Positions 20,267 through 30,032 of a DNA stretch of 64,000 nucleotides are shown in pieces (position 1 is the stretch's first letter; every line of letters begins with the position of its first letter). Under the pieces are notes generated by a model. It was not told the origin of the DNA and did no database searches. It was given only the letters and a program-made list of their open reading frames with translations. The translations under genes and the position numbers were made by a program. The stretch comes from Acetobacteraceae bacterium (GTDB lineage Bacteria; Pseudomonadota; Alphaproteobacteria; Acetobacterales; Acetobacteraceae), in the NCBI GenBank assembly GCA_027451405.1, contig DAIDJM010000021.1, forward strand, positions 46,628-110,627. The letters run 5' to 3'.

Positions 20267-22107
20267 CACGGACGGGCCAGCGCCTCCGCCACGCGTTTGG
20301 CGAACAGACCCGGATTTCGTGGCGGCTCCCCGTCCTGCACCCGCGCCAGATCGAACAAGGTCTCGGCGGCCTCGGCGATGTCCGCGCCGGCCGCGACCCG
20401 CGCCGCGAGCGCCCGGATCAGGGGATGCCGCGGGTTGATCTCCAGGATCGGGGGCGAGTCCGGCATCGCCCGCCCGCTTCGCCGCATCAGCCGCGCGAGC
20501 TGCAGATCGGGCCCCTTGGCGGAGGCCGCGAGCACCGCCGCGCTGCCGGTCAGCCGGTCGGTGGGCCGCACGTCGTCCACCGTGTCGCCGAGGGCCGATT
20601 TCAACGCCGGAACGAGCTGGCTGACGTCCGCCGCCTCGCCCTGCGGCGCCTCGGCGCTGAGGAACGCCAGATCGGACGCGCCCTGGGTCACGCTCTTGAG
20701 CGGCTTGTCGTTGAAGCTGCCGATCCGCTCCGGCCAGAACGCGTCCACCGGGTCCGAGAGCAGCAGGACCTCGATGCCCCGCGCCGTGAAGCCTTCGAGC
20801 TGCGGCGAGGCCGCCACCTGCGCCGGATCGTCGCCGACCAGATAATAAATGGCCTGCTGGCCCGGCTTCATGCGGCCGACATAGGAATCCAGCGATACCC
20901 ACCCTTCCTGCGTCGAGGAACGGAACCGCATCAATTCGAGCAGCGTCGCGCGATGCTCGGTATCGCCCCAGGCGCCCTCCTTCAGCGTGCTGCCGAAATT
21001 TTCCCAGAACGGCGCATACTCCGCCGCGTCCTTCGCCCGGTTGCGCAGCTCGGTCAGCACCCGGTTCGTCACCGCGCGGCGGATGCGCGCGAGCACCGGC
21101 GTCGCCTGCAGCATCTCGCGGCTCACATTGAGCGGCAGATCCTCGGTGTCCACCACGCCCTGCACGAAGCGCAGCCAGTCCGGCAGCAGCTTCGCATCGT
21201 CGGTGATGAACATGCGCCGGACATGCAGCCGCACATGCGACTCCCGATCGCCGTTCTCGAGGAAATCGAACGGTCGCGATCCCGGAATGAACAGCATCGC
21301 GTAGAATTCGAGCTGTCCCTCGGCCCGCCAGTGCAGCGTCGCCCAGGGCGTGTCGAACATGTGCCCGAGATGGCGATAGAACGCGGTCGCCGCCTCGTCG
21401 CTCACCTCGGCTTTCGGCCTGCGCCAGAGCGCGGTGCCTTCGTTGGCCGGAAGATCCTTGCCGTCGCGCGCGACCGTGACGGGCAGTGTGACGTGGTCGG
21501 CCCATTTGCGCACGATCGTCTCGAGCCGGTAGGCGTCCAGATACTCGTCCGCGTCGGTCTTCAGATGCAGCACCACGGTCGTCCCGGGATGCTCGCGCTC
21601 GGCCGGCGTCAGCGTGAACTCGCCGGCGCCCTCCGACGCCCAGGCCCAGGCCTCGTTCGTGCCGGCCTTCCGCGAAATCACCTCGACGCGGTCGGCCACC
21701 ATGAACGCCGAGTAGAAACCGACGCCGAACTGCCCGATCAAGGCCGGCGCGTCGGCGGTCTTGGCCGATGCGAGACCCGCCGTGAAGGCGCGCGTGCCGG
21801 ACCGCGCGATGGTGCCGAGATTCTGGGCGAGCTCGTCATGGGTCATGCCGATCCCGTCATCGGCGATGGTCAGCGTGCGCGCCGGCCGGTCGGGCACGAT
21901 GCGCACCTTGGCCTCCTCCGGCGAGCCGATGGCGGGATCGGTCAGCGCCTCAAACCGCCGCCGGTCGGTGGCGTCGGCGGCATTCGCCACCAGCTCGCGC
22001 AGGAATATCTCGCGCTCGGAATAGAGGGAGTGGACGACGAGATCGAGAAGACGGCCGACCTCGGCGCCGAAGGCATGGCGTTCGGTCTTTTCCGCGGTGT
22101 CGCTCAT
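20266..22107 (-). CDS. htpG: Molecular chaperone HtpG (Hsp90)
   Basis: HtpG is the bacterial Hsp90 that remodels client proteins with ATP in the cytoplasm. The N-terminal GHKL ATP site is visible as [20 protein letters not shown] and [13 protein letters not shown]. The middle and dimerisation domains fill the rest of the 613 residues, a normal length. I start at ATG 22107 (MSDTAEKT). An in-frame ATG 39 bases upstream would add an atypical 13 residues. It stands as a single gene facing the glycosyltransferases. Confidence 0.95.
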   Translation of the reverse strand: MSDTAEKTERHAFGAEVGRLLDLVVHSLYSEREIFLRELVANAADATDRRRFEALTDPAIGSPEEAKVRIVPDRPARTLTIADDGIGMTHDELAQNLGTIARSGTRAFTAGLASAKTADAPALIGQFGVGFYSAFMVADRVEVISRKAGTNEAWAWASEGAGEFTLTPAEREHPGTTVVLHLKTDADEYLDAYRLETIVRKWADHVTLPVTVARDGKDLPANEGTALWRRPKAEVSDEAATAFYRHLGHMFDTPWATLHWRAEGQLEFYAMLFIPGSRPFDFLENGDRESHVRLHVRRMFITDDAKLLPDWLRFVQGVVDTEDLPLNVSREMLQATPVLARIRRAVTNRVLTELRNRAKDAAEYAPFWENFGSTLKEGAWGDTEHRATLLELMRFRSSTQEGWVSLDSYVGRMKPGQQAIYYLVGDDPAQVAASPQLEGFTARGIEVLLLSDPVDAFWPERIGSFNDKPLKSVTQGASDLAFLSAEAPQGEAADVSQLVPALKSALGDTVDDVRPTDRLTGSAAVLAASAKGPDLQLARLMRRSGRAMPDSPPILEINPRHPLIRALAARVAAGADIAEAAETLFDLARVQDGEPPRNPGLFAKRVAEALARP

Positions 22108-22179
22108 GGGTAACGATCCAGGCTGAAACGGCGATTCCGCGCGCATATGCGCCGTGACGCACGCCTCTTCAACCGCGCC

Positions 22180-22881
22180 TCACCCGATCCGCAGCAGCCG
22201 CGGCCCCTCCTCGTGCAGCCAGCGCACCGCGAACGCCCGGTGCGGCGAGAGCGCATCGGTGAGCCGCCAGAAATCCGCCCCATGGTTGAGGTGCCGCAGA
22301 TGCGCCACTTCATGGGCCACCACGTAATCCTGCACCTCGGGCGGCGCCATCACGAGCCGCCAGCAGAACATCAGCACGCCCTTCGCCGAGCAGCTCCCCC
22401 AGCGCGACCGCGTGTCCTTCACCACGATCCGCGCGAAACCGAGCCCGGCCTCGCCGGCCTTGGCCCGCGCCTGGGCCGCCAGCCGGCGCCGGGCCTCCTC
22501 ACGCAGGAAATCCCCCGCCCGCCGCGCCAGGAAGGCCTGGTCCCCCGAGATGCACAGCGCGCCCGCCTCGAGCCAGGCGCCGCCCTTTCCCCCGGGCACG
22601 TGGCGGACCGGCATCCGCGCCCCGTCGAGCAGGATCTCGGCCCCCGCCGCCAGCGCCACCCGCTCCGGCAAGGACGCCAGCCGCTCGGCCACCCAGCCCG
22701 CATGCTGCACCAGCAATGCCCGCCCGGCCGAGCGCGCCGCCCGCATCGGCAGCGTCACCACCACCGCGCCGCGCCGCGCATCGATGCGCAACGTGATCCG
22801 CCGGGCCCGCTTGCTGCGCCGCCAGGTGACCGAAGTTTCGGTGCCGCCCAGCGACACCGTCTCGACCGCGAGATCGTTCAC
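22180..22881 (-). CDS. YgjP-like (DUF45) zinc metallopeptidase
   Basis: The 233-residue protein carries the zinc motif HEVAHLRHLNHG, preceded by SRWGSCSAKGVLMFCWRL, which is the hallmark of the YgjP/SprT-like DUF45 family. The N-terminal half is beta-rich and family-typical. I chose GTG 22881. AAGAG lies shortly before it, and longer frames run into the opposite lipoprotein gene. The biological substrate of the family is not established. The gene is transcribed away from the lipoprotein at 23000. Confidence 0.85.
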   Translation of the reverse strand: MNDLAVETVSLGGTETSVTWRRSKRARRITLRIDARRGAVVVTLPMRAARSAGRALLVQHAGWVAERLASLPERVALAAGAEILLDGARMPVRHVPGGKGGAWLEAGALCISGDQAFLARRAGDFLREEARRRLAAQARAKAGEAGLGFARIVVKDTRSRWGSCSAKGVLMFCWRLVMAPPEVQDYVVAHEVAHLRHLNHGADFWRLTDALSPHRAFAVRWLHEEGPRLLRIG

Positions 22882-22999
22882 GCCGCCGCTCTTAGCCGCA
22901 CCGCCCCGATTCCCCCAAGCGCGCCGCCATGTCGCTTGACCGGCAGCGCCGCCGGTGGCTTCGCTGGCCGCCGCCGAACGACCCTCCGGAGCCACGCCG

Positions 23000-23704
23000 A
23001 TGCCGAGCCTGCGCGCCCTCTTCTGGCTTCCGGCCCTGGCGCTGACCCTGGCCGGCTGCGGCGGCGACGAGGCGCCGCCGCCCGCCAGCTTCGCGCCGCT
23101 GCAATACGGATACCTCACCAAGTTGCGGCTCGATGTCGGCGCCATCGACATCCAGGACCACGCCCAGCCGGTGGGCGACAACGATCTCGCCCCGCAATCG
23201 CCGGTCCCGCCGGCCCAGGCGATGGCGCAAATGGCCCGCGACCGGCTCTTCGCCGCCGGCACCGCCGGAACGGCGGTCTTCACGATCGACCAGGCCAGCA
23301 TCGTCCGCGAGGAGGGCGACACGCTCGACGGCAACCTCTCGGCCCATCTCGACATCCTCGATCCGAGCGGGAACCGCCTCGGCTACGCAGAGATGCATGT
23401 CGCGCGTCAGCACGTCCCCGGCTCGGACGCCGAAGATCAGCCGACCGTCCTCTATTCGATGACGAAACAGATGATGGACGACATGAATGTCGAGCTCGAA
23501 TACGAGATCAAGCATAGTTTGAGCCGCTGGCTCGTGCCGGCGGGCGCCGCCCCGGCCCCGGTGCAGGCCCAGCCTTTGCCGGGTGCCCCGTCCGTGGCGC
23601 CCACCCCGCTGCCGGCGCCCACGCCGGCTCCCGCCGCGCCCGCGCCCGCGCCGGAAATGTCGCCGCCGCCCGGGTTCCTGCATCTGCCGGGGGGGGCATC
23701 CTAG
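23000..23704 (+). CDS. Putative lipoprotein with proline/alanine-rich tail
   Basis: The 234-residue product has a signal peptide ending in the lipobox LAGC (Cys19). A folded middle region of about 150 residues follows (YGYLTKLRLDVGAIDI, VFTIDQASIV, LSAHLDILDPSGN, DMNVELEYEIKHSL). The last 50 residues are almost only Pro and Ala. Such tails often span the periplasm or cell wall. I do not recognise the domain. ATG 23000 is preferred over one at 22955 because it leads straight into the signal peptide. Confidence 0.75.
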   Translation: MPSLRALFWLPALALTLAGCGGDEAPPPASFAPLQYGYLTKLRLDVGAIDIQDHAQPVGDNDLAPQSPVPPAQAMAQMARDRLFAAGTAGTAVFTIDQASIVREEGDTLDGNLSAHLDILDPSGNRLGYAEMHVARQHVPGSDAEDQPTVLYSMTKQMMDDMNVELEYEIKHSLSRWLVPAGAAPAPVQAQPLPGAPSVAPTPLPAPTPAPAAPAPAPEMSPPPGFLHLPGGAS

Positions 23705-23710
23705 AACGGC

Positions 23711-23772
23711 GCCTCCGGCGGGCAGGGGCTTTGCCCCTGCACCCCACTGGGGCCGGAAGGCCCCAGACCCCA
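23711..23772. repeat. GC-rich double-hairpin repeat, copy 2
   Basis: Starting with GCCTCCGGCGGGCAGG, it forms hairpin one (GCAGGGGC, loop TTT, GCCCCTGC) at 23722-23740. Hairpin two (CTGGGGCC, loop GGAA, GGCCCCAG) is at 23747-23766. It lies between the convergent lipoprotein and efflux genes, the right place for a bidirectional terminator. Confidence 0.65.
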
Positions 23773-23806
23773 TCGTGACGAGTCGATCTACACGAAATGG
23801 GCTCTA

Positions 23807-25240
23807 TCAGCCCGTAAGCTTCGGCAGATCGGCACGGGTCCAGCCGCCGCCCAGCGCACGGATCAGCGCCACCGTGGCCTCGAGCCTCCGCGCGCGCAGA
23901 TCGAGCGCCGCCGTCTCGGCCTGCAGCGCCGCGGTCTGCGCGGTCACCACCTCCAGATAGCTGACCGCGCCGTTCTGATAGAGCGACATCGACATCTGCA
24001 TCGCCTGATCGGCGGCCTGCGCGGCCTTCGCCTGTTCCTGTTCCTCCTGACCCAGCCAGCGCAGATCGGCGAGATCGTCCTCCACCTCGCCGAGCGCATC
24101 CAGCACGGTGCCGCGGTAATTGGCGACCGTGTAATGCCAGGCGGCATAGGCCGCCTGCAGTTCCGCGGTGCGCAGGCCGCCCTCGAACAGCGGCAGCGCG
24201 ACACCTGGACCGACGGTCCAGAAACTGTCGCGCGCGGTGAACAGGTTGAAGCCGGTGTCCTGCAGGCCGAGGATCGCGTTGAGCGAAATGTTCGGATAGA
24301 AGGCGGCGCGGGTGACGCCGATCTCGGCATTCGCCGCGAACATCTGGCGCTCGGCCGAGGCGATGTCGGGGCGCCGTTCGAGCAGCGTCGCCGGCAGGCC
24401 CGCGCTCATCGCCGGCGGCTCGGGCAGCTGCGTGACGGGTGCGAGATTCAGTTCCGACGGTGGAACACCTTCGAGGATCGCGATCGCGTGCATCTCCAGC
24501 GCGCGGCGGTCCTGCGCATCCGACAGTTCGGCCTTGGCCGCCTCGAGCTGGTTGGTGGCGCGCGAGACGTCGATGCCCGAGGCGATCTTGCCGGCGTAGC
24601 GGTTCTGCGTGATGTCCGCCGCCTGCTGGAAGGTCGCGACGGTCCGGCGGAGGTAATCGATGGTCGCATCGAGGCCGCGCAAGGCGAAATAATCGCTGGC
24701 GAGCTCGGCATGCAGGCTCAGTTGCAGCGTCGCGAGATCGGCGGCGGTCGCCTGCGCCGCGGCGCGGCCGGCGCGCACCGAATTGGCGATGCGGTCCCAG
24801 ACGTCGAACTCGTAGGTCGCCGCCGTGTCGAGCACATTGTCCATATACTGGTTCGGCTGGCCCGGACGGCGCCGCGGACGGCGCGCCGATTGCCGGTTCG
24901 TGGTGATCTGGCCGCCCACCGAGAGCTGCGGGAAGAGCCCGGCCTCGGCCTCCTCGGCGACCGCGCGGGCGCGGTCGAACACGGCGATCGCGCCGGCGAT
25001 CTGCGGGTTGGCGCCCTCCAGCGAGTTTTCGAGCCGGTCGAGCGTGGGATCGCCGAACACGGTCCACCAGTCGCCGCGGGGCGCGGTGTCGGCGGGCTCC
25101 GCCCGCGTCCAGGCCGCCGCCTCCTGGTAGCTGACCGGGACCGTTACGGTAGGAACATGATAATGCGGCGCGAGGTCGCACCCGCCGAGCGCGGCGGCCA
25201 CCGCCGCCACGCTCGGCCAACGCCAGGAAGACGGGCTCAC
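23807..25240 (-). CDS. Outer-membrane efflux lipoprotein (NodT/OprM type)
   Basis: This 477-residue TolC-like channel has a lipobox LGGC (Cys21) and starts at GTG 25240, which overlaps the adaptor stop (GTGA). Two outer-membrane efflux repeats are visible, each with long helices (LDRLENSLEGANPQI, YFALRGLDATIDYLRRTVA, LLERRPDIASAERQM). LLERRPDI is a signature of the NodT family. It provides the exit duct for the RND pump encoded just upstream. It is the last gene of the operon and ends at a GC-rich hairpin repeat. Confidence 0.93.
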   Translation of the reverse strand: MSPSSWRWPSVAAVAAALGGCDLAPHYHVPTVTVPVSYQEAAAWTRAEPADTAPRGDWWTVFGDPTLDRLENSLEGANPQIAGAIAVFDRARAVAEEAEAGLFPQLSVGGQITTNRQSARRPRRRPGQPNQYMDNVLDTAATYEFDVWDRIANSVRAGRAAAQATAADLATLQLSLHAELASDYFALRGLDATIDYLRRTVATFQQAADITQNRYAGKIASGIDVSRATNQLEAAKAELSDAQDRRALEMHAIAILEGVPPSELNLAPVTQLPEPPAMSAGLPATLLERRPDIASAERQMFAANAEIGVTRAAFYPNISLNAILGLQDTGFNLFTARDSFWTVGPGVALPLFEGGLRTAELQAAYAAWHYTVANYRGTVLDALGEVEDDLADLRWLGQEEQEQAKAAQAADQAMQMSMSLYQNGAVSYLEVVTAQTAALQAETAALDLRARRLEATVALIRALGGGWTRADLPKLTG

Positions 25241-26469
25241 GCTCGGGTCGGGCTCCTGCTCGGCGCGGCATCGCTTGCCGGACGCACTTTCTCGCCATCG
25301 ACGATGGAGTCGGGCGGGTTGTTGATCACGCGGTCACCGGGATGGAGGCCGGAGACGATCTCGACATGGCTGCCCGTGTCGAGACCAATTTTCACGTCGC
25401 GCAGCTCGACACGGTCGTCGGGACCCACGATCGCGAGTTGCGGCCCGGCCGCCTGGAAGATCAGCGCGCCGGCCGGCACCGACAGATGGTCCGCCGGATG
25501 TTGGATCTTGAACGTGACGTCGGCATAGGTGCCGGGCCAGAGCTTGCCCTCCGGATTGGGCGCCATCAGCTCGAAGAGCGCGGTGCGCGAACTGACGTTC
25601 ACGGCGTTCGACGAGGTGTCGAGCCTGGCCGGGAAGGTCCGGCCCGGATATTGCGGCAGGCTCAGCGTCGCGGTGGTCCCCGGGGTCAGTTCGGAGACGA
25701 AAGCCTGCGGCACCGGCACGTAGACGCGCATGGCATGCACGTCGGCGACCGCGAACAATTCGTTGTCGCTGCGCGAGCTGCCGGCCTGGATCAGCGCGCC
25801 GATATCGGTCTTGCGCGCGGTCACGATGCCGTCGAACGGTGCCGTGATGGTCTTGAAGCTCTCGAGCGCCTCGAGCCGGCTGACATCGGCTTTCGCGGCC
25901 TGGAGCGCCGCCATTTTCGCCTCCGCCTCGCCTTCCTTCTCATCGACCGTCTGTTGCGCGACCGAGCGCGTGGCGAGCAGCGACCGCCAGCGCGCGGCGG
26001 TGATCGCGGCGAGGCGCTGATCGGCGGCGGCCATGGCGACGCGGGCGTGTGCCTGGTTCAGCTGCTGATCGAGGTCGGGCGTGTCGATCACCGCCAGCAC
26101 CTGCCCTTGCTTCACGTGGGCGCCGATATCGAAATACCAGGCCTTCAGGTAGCCATCGACGCGCGCATAGATCGGCGCCTCGTAATAGGCCTGCACGTTG
26201 CCGGGGAGTTTCAGAATCGTGCTGCCCGCCAGGATTTGCGGCTTCACCAGCGCGACCGTGGGGATGGCCTGCGCGTCGGTCCAGGTGCTCAGGCCGGCAT
26301 CGTGGCTCTGGCGGGCGACGATGCCGAACGCGGCGAGGCCCACCAGCACCACGGGAATGGCGCCGAGCATCAGGAGATTGCGCCGCCGGTGCGCGGGTTT
26401 GCGGGCGGGTTGCGGCCGGGTTCTCACCGACGACATGCGGTCGAGATCGGGCGCCGGTGCGTCAGGCAT
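25237..26469 (-). CDS. RND efflux periplasmic adaptor (membrane fusion protein)
   Basis: The 410-residue protein has one N-terminal membrane segment (about 32-52). The lipoyl/hairpin/barrel order of RND adaptors follows: YEAPIYARVDGYLKAW and GQVLAVID (lipoyl halves), a long helical hairpin (about 130-200), and a beta-barrel with AMRVYVPVPQAF and LFELMAPNPEGKLWPGTYADV. It bridges pump and outer channel in the periplasm. Its start overlaps the pump gene by eight bases and its stop overlaps the channel gene by four, so all three are coupled. Confidence 0.93.
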   Translation of the reverse strand: MPDAPAPDLDRMSSVRTRPQPARKPAHRRRNLLMLGAIPVVLVGLAAFGIVARQSHDAGLSTWTDAQAIPTVALVKPQILAGSTILKLPGNVQAYYEAPIYARVDGYLKAWYFDIGAHVKQGQVLAVIDTPDLDQQLNQAHARVAMAAADQRLAAITAARWRSLLATRSVAQQTVDEKEGEAEAKMAALQAAKADVSRLEALESFKTITAPFDGIVTARKTDIGALIQAGSSRSDNELFAVADVHAMRVYVPVPQAFVSELTPGTTATLSLPQYPGRTFPARLDTSSNAVNVSSRTALFELMAPNPEGKLWPGTYADVTFKIQHPADHLSVPAGALIFQAAGPQLAIVGPDDRVELRDVKIGLDTGSHVEIVSGLHPGDRVINNPPDSIVDGEKVRPASDAAPSRSPTRA

Positions 26470-29400
26470 GTCTCAGGGCTCCCTGGGGTAGGCGCTCGCG
26501 CGCGGGGCGCGCGTGGACGAGGGCGAAAACGGCTGGCACGAACAGCAGGGTCGCGAGGGTCGCGACCAGCAGACCGCCGACGACCGCGCGGCCGAGCGGC
26601 GCGTTCTGCTCGCCGCCCTCGCCGAGCGCGAAGGCCATCGGCAGCATGCCGATGATCATCGCGAGCGCGGTCATCAGCACCGGACGGAAGCGCATCACGC
26701 CGGCCTCGATCGCCGCCGAGACCGCGCTGCGCCCGCGTTCCAGTTCGGTGCGCGCGAAGCTGACGACCAGGATCGAGTTGGCGGTCGCCACACCCATGCA
26801 GAGGATCGCGCCGGTCAGCGCCGGGACCGAAAGCGTGGTGCCGGTGAGGAAGAGCATCCAGACGATGCCCGCCATCGCCGCCGGCAATGCCGTGATGATC
26901 ACGAACGGATCGAGCCAGGACTGAAAATTGATCACGATCACGAAGTAGATCAGCAGCACGGCCGCGGCGATGCCGAAGAAGAGCTGCGAGAAGGCGGCGT
27001 TCATCGTGGCGGCCTGCCCGCGGATCACCACCAGGCTGCCGGGCGGCACGTCCGCTTTCGTCTGGTCGAGGATCTTCTGGATGTCGCCAACCACGCCGCC
27101 GAGGTCGCGGTCCTGCACGGCGCCGTAGATGTCGAGCGTCGGCTGCACGTTGTAGTGCGTCACCACCTCGTCGCTGATCGTGCGGCGCACATGGGCGAGA
27201 CCGCCGAGCAGGGCCGTGCCGTTCTTGCCGCTGATCGGCACCGCGTAGAGGCTCGCGAGATTGTCGATGTCGTATTGCGGCAACTGCGTGACGATTCCGT
27301 AACTGACGCCGTTGCGCGGATTGAGCCAGTAGGTCGGATTCTGCTGCCCGGACCCGGTCAGGGTCACGAGCACGTCGTTGGCGACGTCCTTCTCGGTGAG
27401 CCCGATCGAGGCGGCGAGCTGGCGGTCGACATCGACCTGGAAGGTCGGCACGTCGTTGCGCTGCTGGATGCGTGCGTCGGCGATGCCGGGAACGCGGCGC
27501 ATTTTCCGCAGCAGCAGGTCGGCATAGGCGCGGTTTTCCTTCGCATGCGGCCCGGAGATCTGCACGTCGACCGGCGCCGGCAGGCCGAAATTCAGGATCT
27601 GGCTGATGATGTCGGCCGGCAGGAACGAGAACGTGGTGCTCGGGAATTCCCGCGTCAGCGTGGTGCGCAGCTGCTTGACGTAATCCGCGGTCGGGCGGTG
27701 ATCGGGCTTGAGCGAGATCAGCAGGTCGGCGTCCTGGATGCCGACGGTCCCCGAGTTGTTGTAGGCCATGTTGATGCCGCTGACCGGCAGGCCGATATTG
27801 TCGACGATGTTGCCGAGTTCGGCGGGCGGGATCTGGCGCCGGATCGAGGCCTCGACCTGGTCGCAAAGCCGGGCCATCTCCTCGATCCGCAAGCCGGCGC
27901 GGCCCCGCACATGCAGCTTCATCTGCCCGGCATCGACGCTCGGGAAGAAGTTCTGGCCGAGGAACGGCGCCAGCCCGAACGAGGCCAGCACGACGGCGAG
28001 AAAGCCGACGATGAACCGCTTGCGGAACTGCACCGCGGCCACGAGCAGGCGCCGGTAACGCCGGCGCACCGTCTCGAAGCCGCGCTCGAACGCCTGCTGG
28101 AACCGCACCAGCGGGTTGCGGCTCGGGCGCGCCCCGGGATGGTGGTGGCCGTGCACGGCCTGGTTGCGGAGCAGATAGTTCGCCATGGTCGGCACGAGGG
28201 TGCGCGAGAGCAGGAACGAGGCCATCATCGCGAACACCACCGCCTCGCCGAGCGGGCGGAAGAGGAAGCCCGCGACGCCGCCCAAGCCGAACATCGGCAC
28301 GAAGACGATGCAGATGCAGGTGAGCGAGACGAACGCGGGCACCACGATCTGATTCGCGCCGTCGAGGATTGCCGTCCCGATCGGTTTGCCCTGTTCGAGA
28401 TGCCAGTTGATGTTCTCGATCGTCACGGTCGCGTCGTCGACCAGGATGCCGACCGCGAGCGCCAGCCCGCCCAAGGTCATGACGTTGATCGTCTGGCCCG
28501 TGACCGAAAGCAGGATGATCGAGGACAGCACGGCAAGCGGGATCGACACCATGATGATGAGCGTCGAGCGCCAGCTGCCGAGGAAGAGCAGGATCATCAG
28601 CCCGGTCAGCGCCGCGGCGATCGCGCCCTCGCGGATCACGCCCGAGACCGCGGCCTTCACGAAGACCGACATGTCGCCGACCGCGTCGAGATGCAGCCCG
28701 TGCGGCAGGCCCGCGAGCATGCGCGGCAGCAGCGCCCGCACCCCGGCGATGATGTCGAGGGTGGAGGCGGAGCCCGCCTTCAGGATCGACATCAGCACGG
28801 CCTTGCTGCCGTTCACGCGCACGAGGTTGGTCTGCGGCGGATAGCCGTCATGGACATAGGCCACGTCGCGCACCCGCAGGATCGCGCCGCCCACGACTTT
28901 CAGCGGGACGTCGTTGAGCTTCTCGATCACGCTCGGGCTGGCGTTCAGGTTCACCTGGTATTCGAACTGGCCGATCTTCTCGGTGCCGCCCGGCAGCACG
29001 AGATTTTGCGCGGCGATGGCGTTCACCACGTCGTTCGACGAGACGTCGTTCGCCTGCAGCGCGTGCTGGTCGAGATCGACCTGCACCTGGCGGAACAGGC
29101 CGCCATAGGGCGAGGGAACCGCGGTGCCCTGCACGGTCGCGAGCTGCGGCCGGATCTCGTTCTGGCCGAGGTCGAACAGCTTGGATTGCGACAATGTCTG
29201 GCTCGACAGCGCCAGCTGCAGGATCGGCACCGTGGAGGCGTTGAAGCGCAGCACGTAAGGCGGCGTGATGCCGGCCGGCAGCAGCTTCAGCACCGTCTGC
29301 GAGGCGGCGGTGACCTGCGCGATCGCCGCGTTGATGTTCACGTTCGGCTGAAAGAAGATCTTCACGACGCCGTAGCCCGGCATCGAGTTGCTCTCGATAT

Positions 29401-29641
29401 GCTCGATGTCGTTGACCTGGCTCGAGAGCGTTCGCTCGTAGAGATAGGTGACGTAGCCGGACATCTCGTCCGGCGTCAGTCCCTTATAGGTCCAGACCGC
29501 CGCGACGACCGGGATGTTGATCCCGGGGAAAATGTCGGTCGGCGTCTCGATCGCGGCGAGCGATCCGAAGACGAGGATGAGCAACGCCATCACCACGAAG
29601 GTGTACGGCCGATGGAGTGCGATGCGGACGAGCGCGATCAT
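26462..29641 (-). CDS. RND family efflux pump, inner-membrane transporter
   Basis: This 1059-residue AcrB-like proton-driven pump has the expected first helix, FPGINIPVV porter start, and the proton-relay aspartate pair in helix 4 (GILVDDATVTIEN). Twelve membrane helices and two large periplasmic loops fit its length. It most resembles HAE-1 type exporters of hydrophobic compounds. The exact substrate is unknown. It is the first gene of pump-adaptor-channel, reading away from the porin gene at 30033 across a 391-base region with operator-like repeats. Confidence 0.93.
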   Translation of the reverse strand: MIALVRIALHRPYTFVVMALLILVFGSLAAIETPTDIFPGINIPVVAAVWTYKGLTPDEMSGYVTYLYERTLSSQVNDIEHIESNSMPGYGVVKIFFQPNVNINAAIAQVTAASQTVLKLLPAGITPPYVLRFNASTVPILQLALSSQTLSQSKLFDLGQNEIRPQLATVQGTAVPSPYGGLFRQVQVDLDQHALQANDVSSNDVVNAIAAQNLVLPGGTEKIGQFEYQVNLNASPSVIEKLNDVPLKVVGGAILRVRDVAYVHDGYPPQTNLVRVNGSKAVLMSILKAGSASTLDIIAGVRALLPRMLAGLPHGLHLDAVGDMSVFVKAAVSGVIREGAIAAALTGLMILLFLGSWRSTLIIMVSIPLAVLSSIILLSVTGQTINVMTLGGLALAVGILVDDATVTIENINWHLEQGKPIGTAILDGANQIVVPAFVSLTCICIVFVPMFGLGGVAGFLFRPLGEAVVFAMMASFLLSRTLVPTMANYLLRNQAVHGHHHPGARPSRNPLVRFQQAFERGFETVRRRYRRLLVAAVQFRKRFIVGFLAVVLASFGLAPFLGQNFFPSVDAGQMKLHVRGRAGLRIEEMARLCDQVEASIRRQIPPAELGNIVDNIGLPVSGINMAYNNSGTVGIQDADLLISLKPDHRPTADYVKQLRTTLTREFPSTTFSFLPADIISQILNFGLPAPVDVQISGPHAKENRAYADLLLRKMRRVPGIADARIQQRNDVPTFQVDVDRQLAASIGLTEKDVANDVLVTLTGSGQQNPTYWLNPRNGVSYGIVTQLPQYDIDNLASLYAVPISGKNGTALLGGLAHVRRTISDEVVTHYNVQPTLDIYGAVQDRDLGGVVGDIQKILDQTKADVPPGSLVVIRGQAATMNAAFSQLFFGIAAAVLLIYFVIVINFQSWLDPFVIITALPAAMAGIVWMLFLTGTTLSVPALTGAILCMGVATANSILVVSFARTELERGRSAVSAAIEAGVMRFRPVLMTALAMIIGMLPMAFALGEGGEQNAPLGRAVVGGLLVATLATLLFVPAVFALVHARPARERLPQGALRHA

Positions 29642-29828
29642 GCAGCACCTGCCCCGCAGGAATAGTTAAGTGCAAGCAACGATTAAACTCTTCATAAAAA
29701 CGCTACGGTCATCGTCGGCGAACCGTGTCGGCGCGGCGTGTAACGCAGTCGCGTGAGCAGGGTCAGTATATTCTATTTTACGCCCCCATGCTGCGGACCG
29801 GCGCGCGCCGCCCTGTCCGGTTGTGGTT

Positions 29829-29846
29829 ATGAAAGTTTTATGACCA
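29829..29846 (-). promoter_or_regulatory. PHO-box-like site
   Basis: On the minus strand the 18 bases read TGGTCATAAAACTTTCAT. This agrees with the enterobacterial PHO box CTGTCATAAAACTGTCAT at 15 of 18 positions. It lies about 187 bases from both divergent starts (29641 and 30033). Its orientation points toward the RND operon. Binding by the PhoB encoded at 51229 is an inference, and I see no well-placed -10 beside it. Confidence 0.4.
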
Positions 29847-29862
29847 CTGGGTTGTGAACAAA

Positions 29863-29909
29863 TCGGCCACAGTGGGGTCGAAAATCCGTGGCCGTTCGGC
29901 CACAGTGGG
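29863..29909. repeat. Two exact 14-base direct repeats 33 bases apart
   Basis: TCGGCCACAGTGGG occurs at 29863-29876 and 29896-29909. Three helical turns separate the copies, so both face the same side of the DNA, as expected for paired operator half-sites. The upstream CCACTG at 29844 is complementary to the CAGTGG inside the repeat. The nearby response regulator (33168-33854) is one candidate binder. Confidence 0.5.
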
Positions 29910-30032
29910 CGGGAATCCGCCCGAAATCCCGGTTTATGACAGTTCTGCGGTTTTTCTCACAAGCACGCGATCGGTATGCGACCGCCCACCGAGCGCCCCC
30001 GAAGGGCGCGGCACAGGCGGAGATTTCATTCG

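Larger units (their letters stand above)
29642..30032. promoter_or_regulatory. Divergent regulatory region between RND operon and DcaP-like porin
   Basis: These 391 bases hold no gene and are clearly AT-richer than the surroundings. They contain a T-rich core (about 29765-29785), an interrupted inverted repeat at 29823-29847, a PHO-box-like site inside it, and two exact copies of TCGGCCACAGTGGG at 29863-29876 and 29896-29909, spaced 33 bases. Promoters for both strands are expected here. I cannot assign them safely. Confidence 0.6.

Noticed and set aside
26513..29665. Open frame of about 1050 codons antisense to the RND pump
   Set aside because: It is a GC-driven shadow of a certain gene, full of Arg, His, Gln and Asp with no fold signature.
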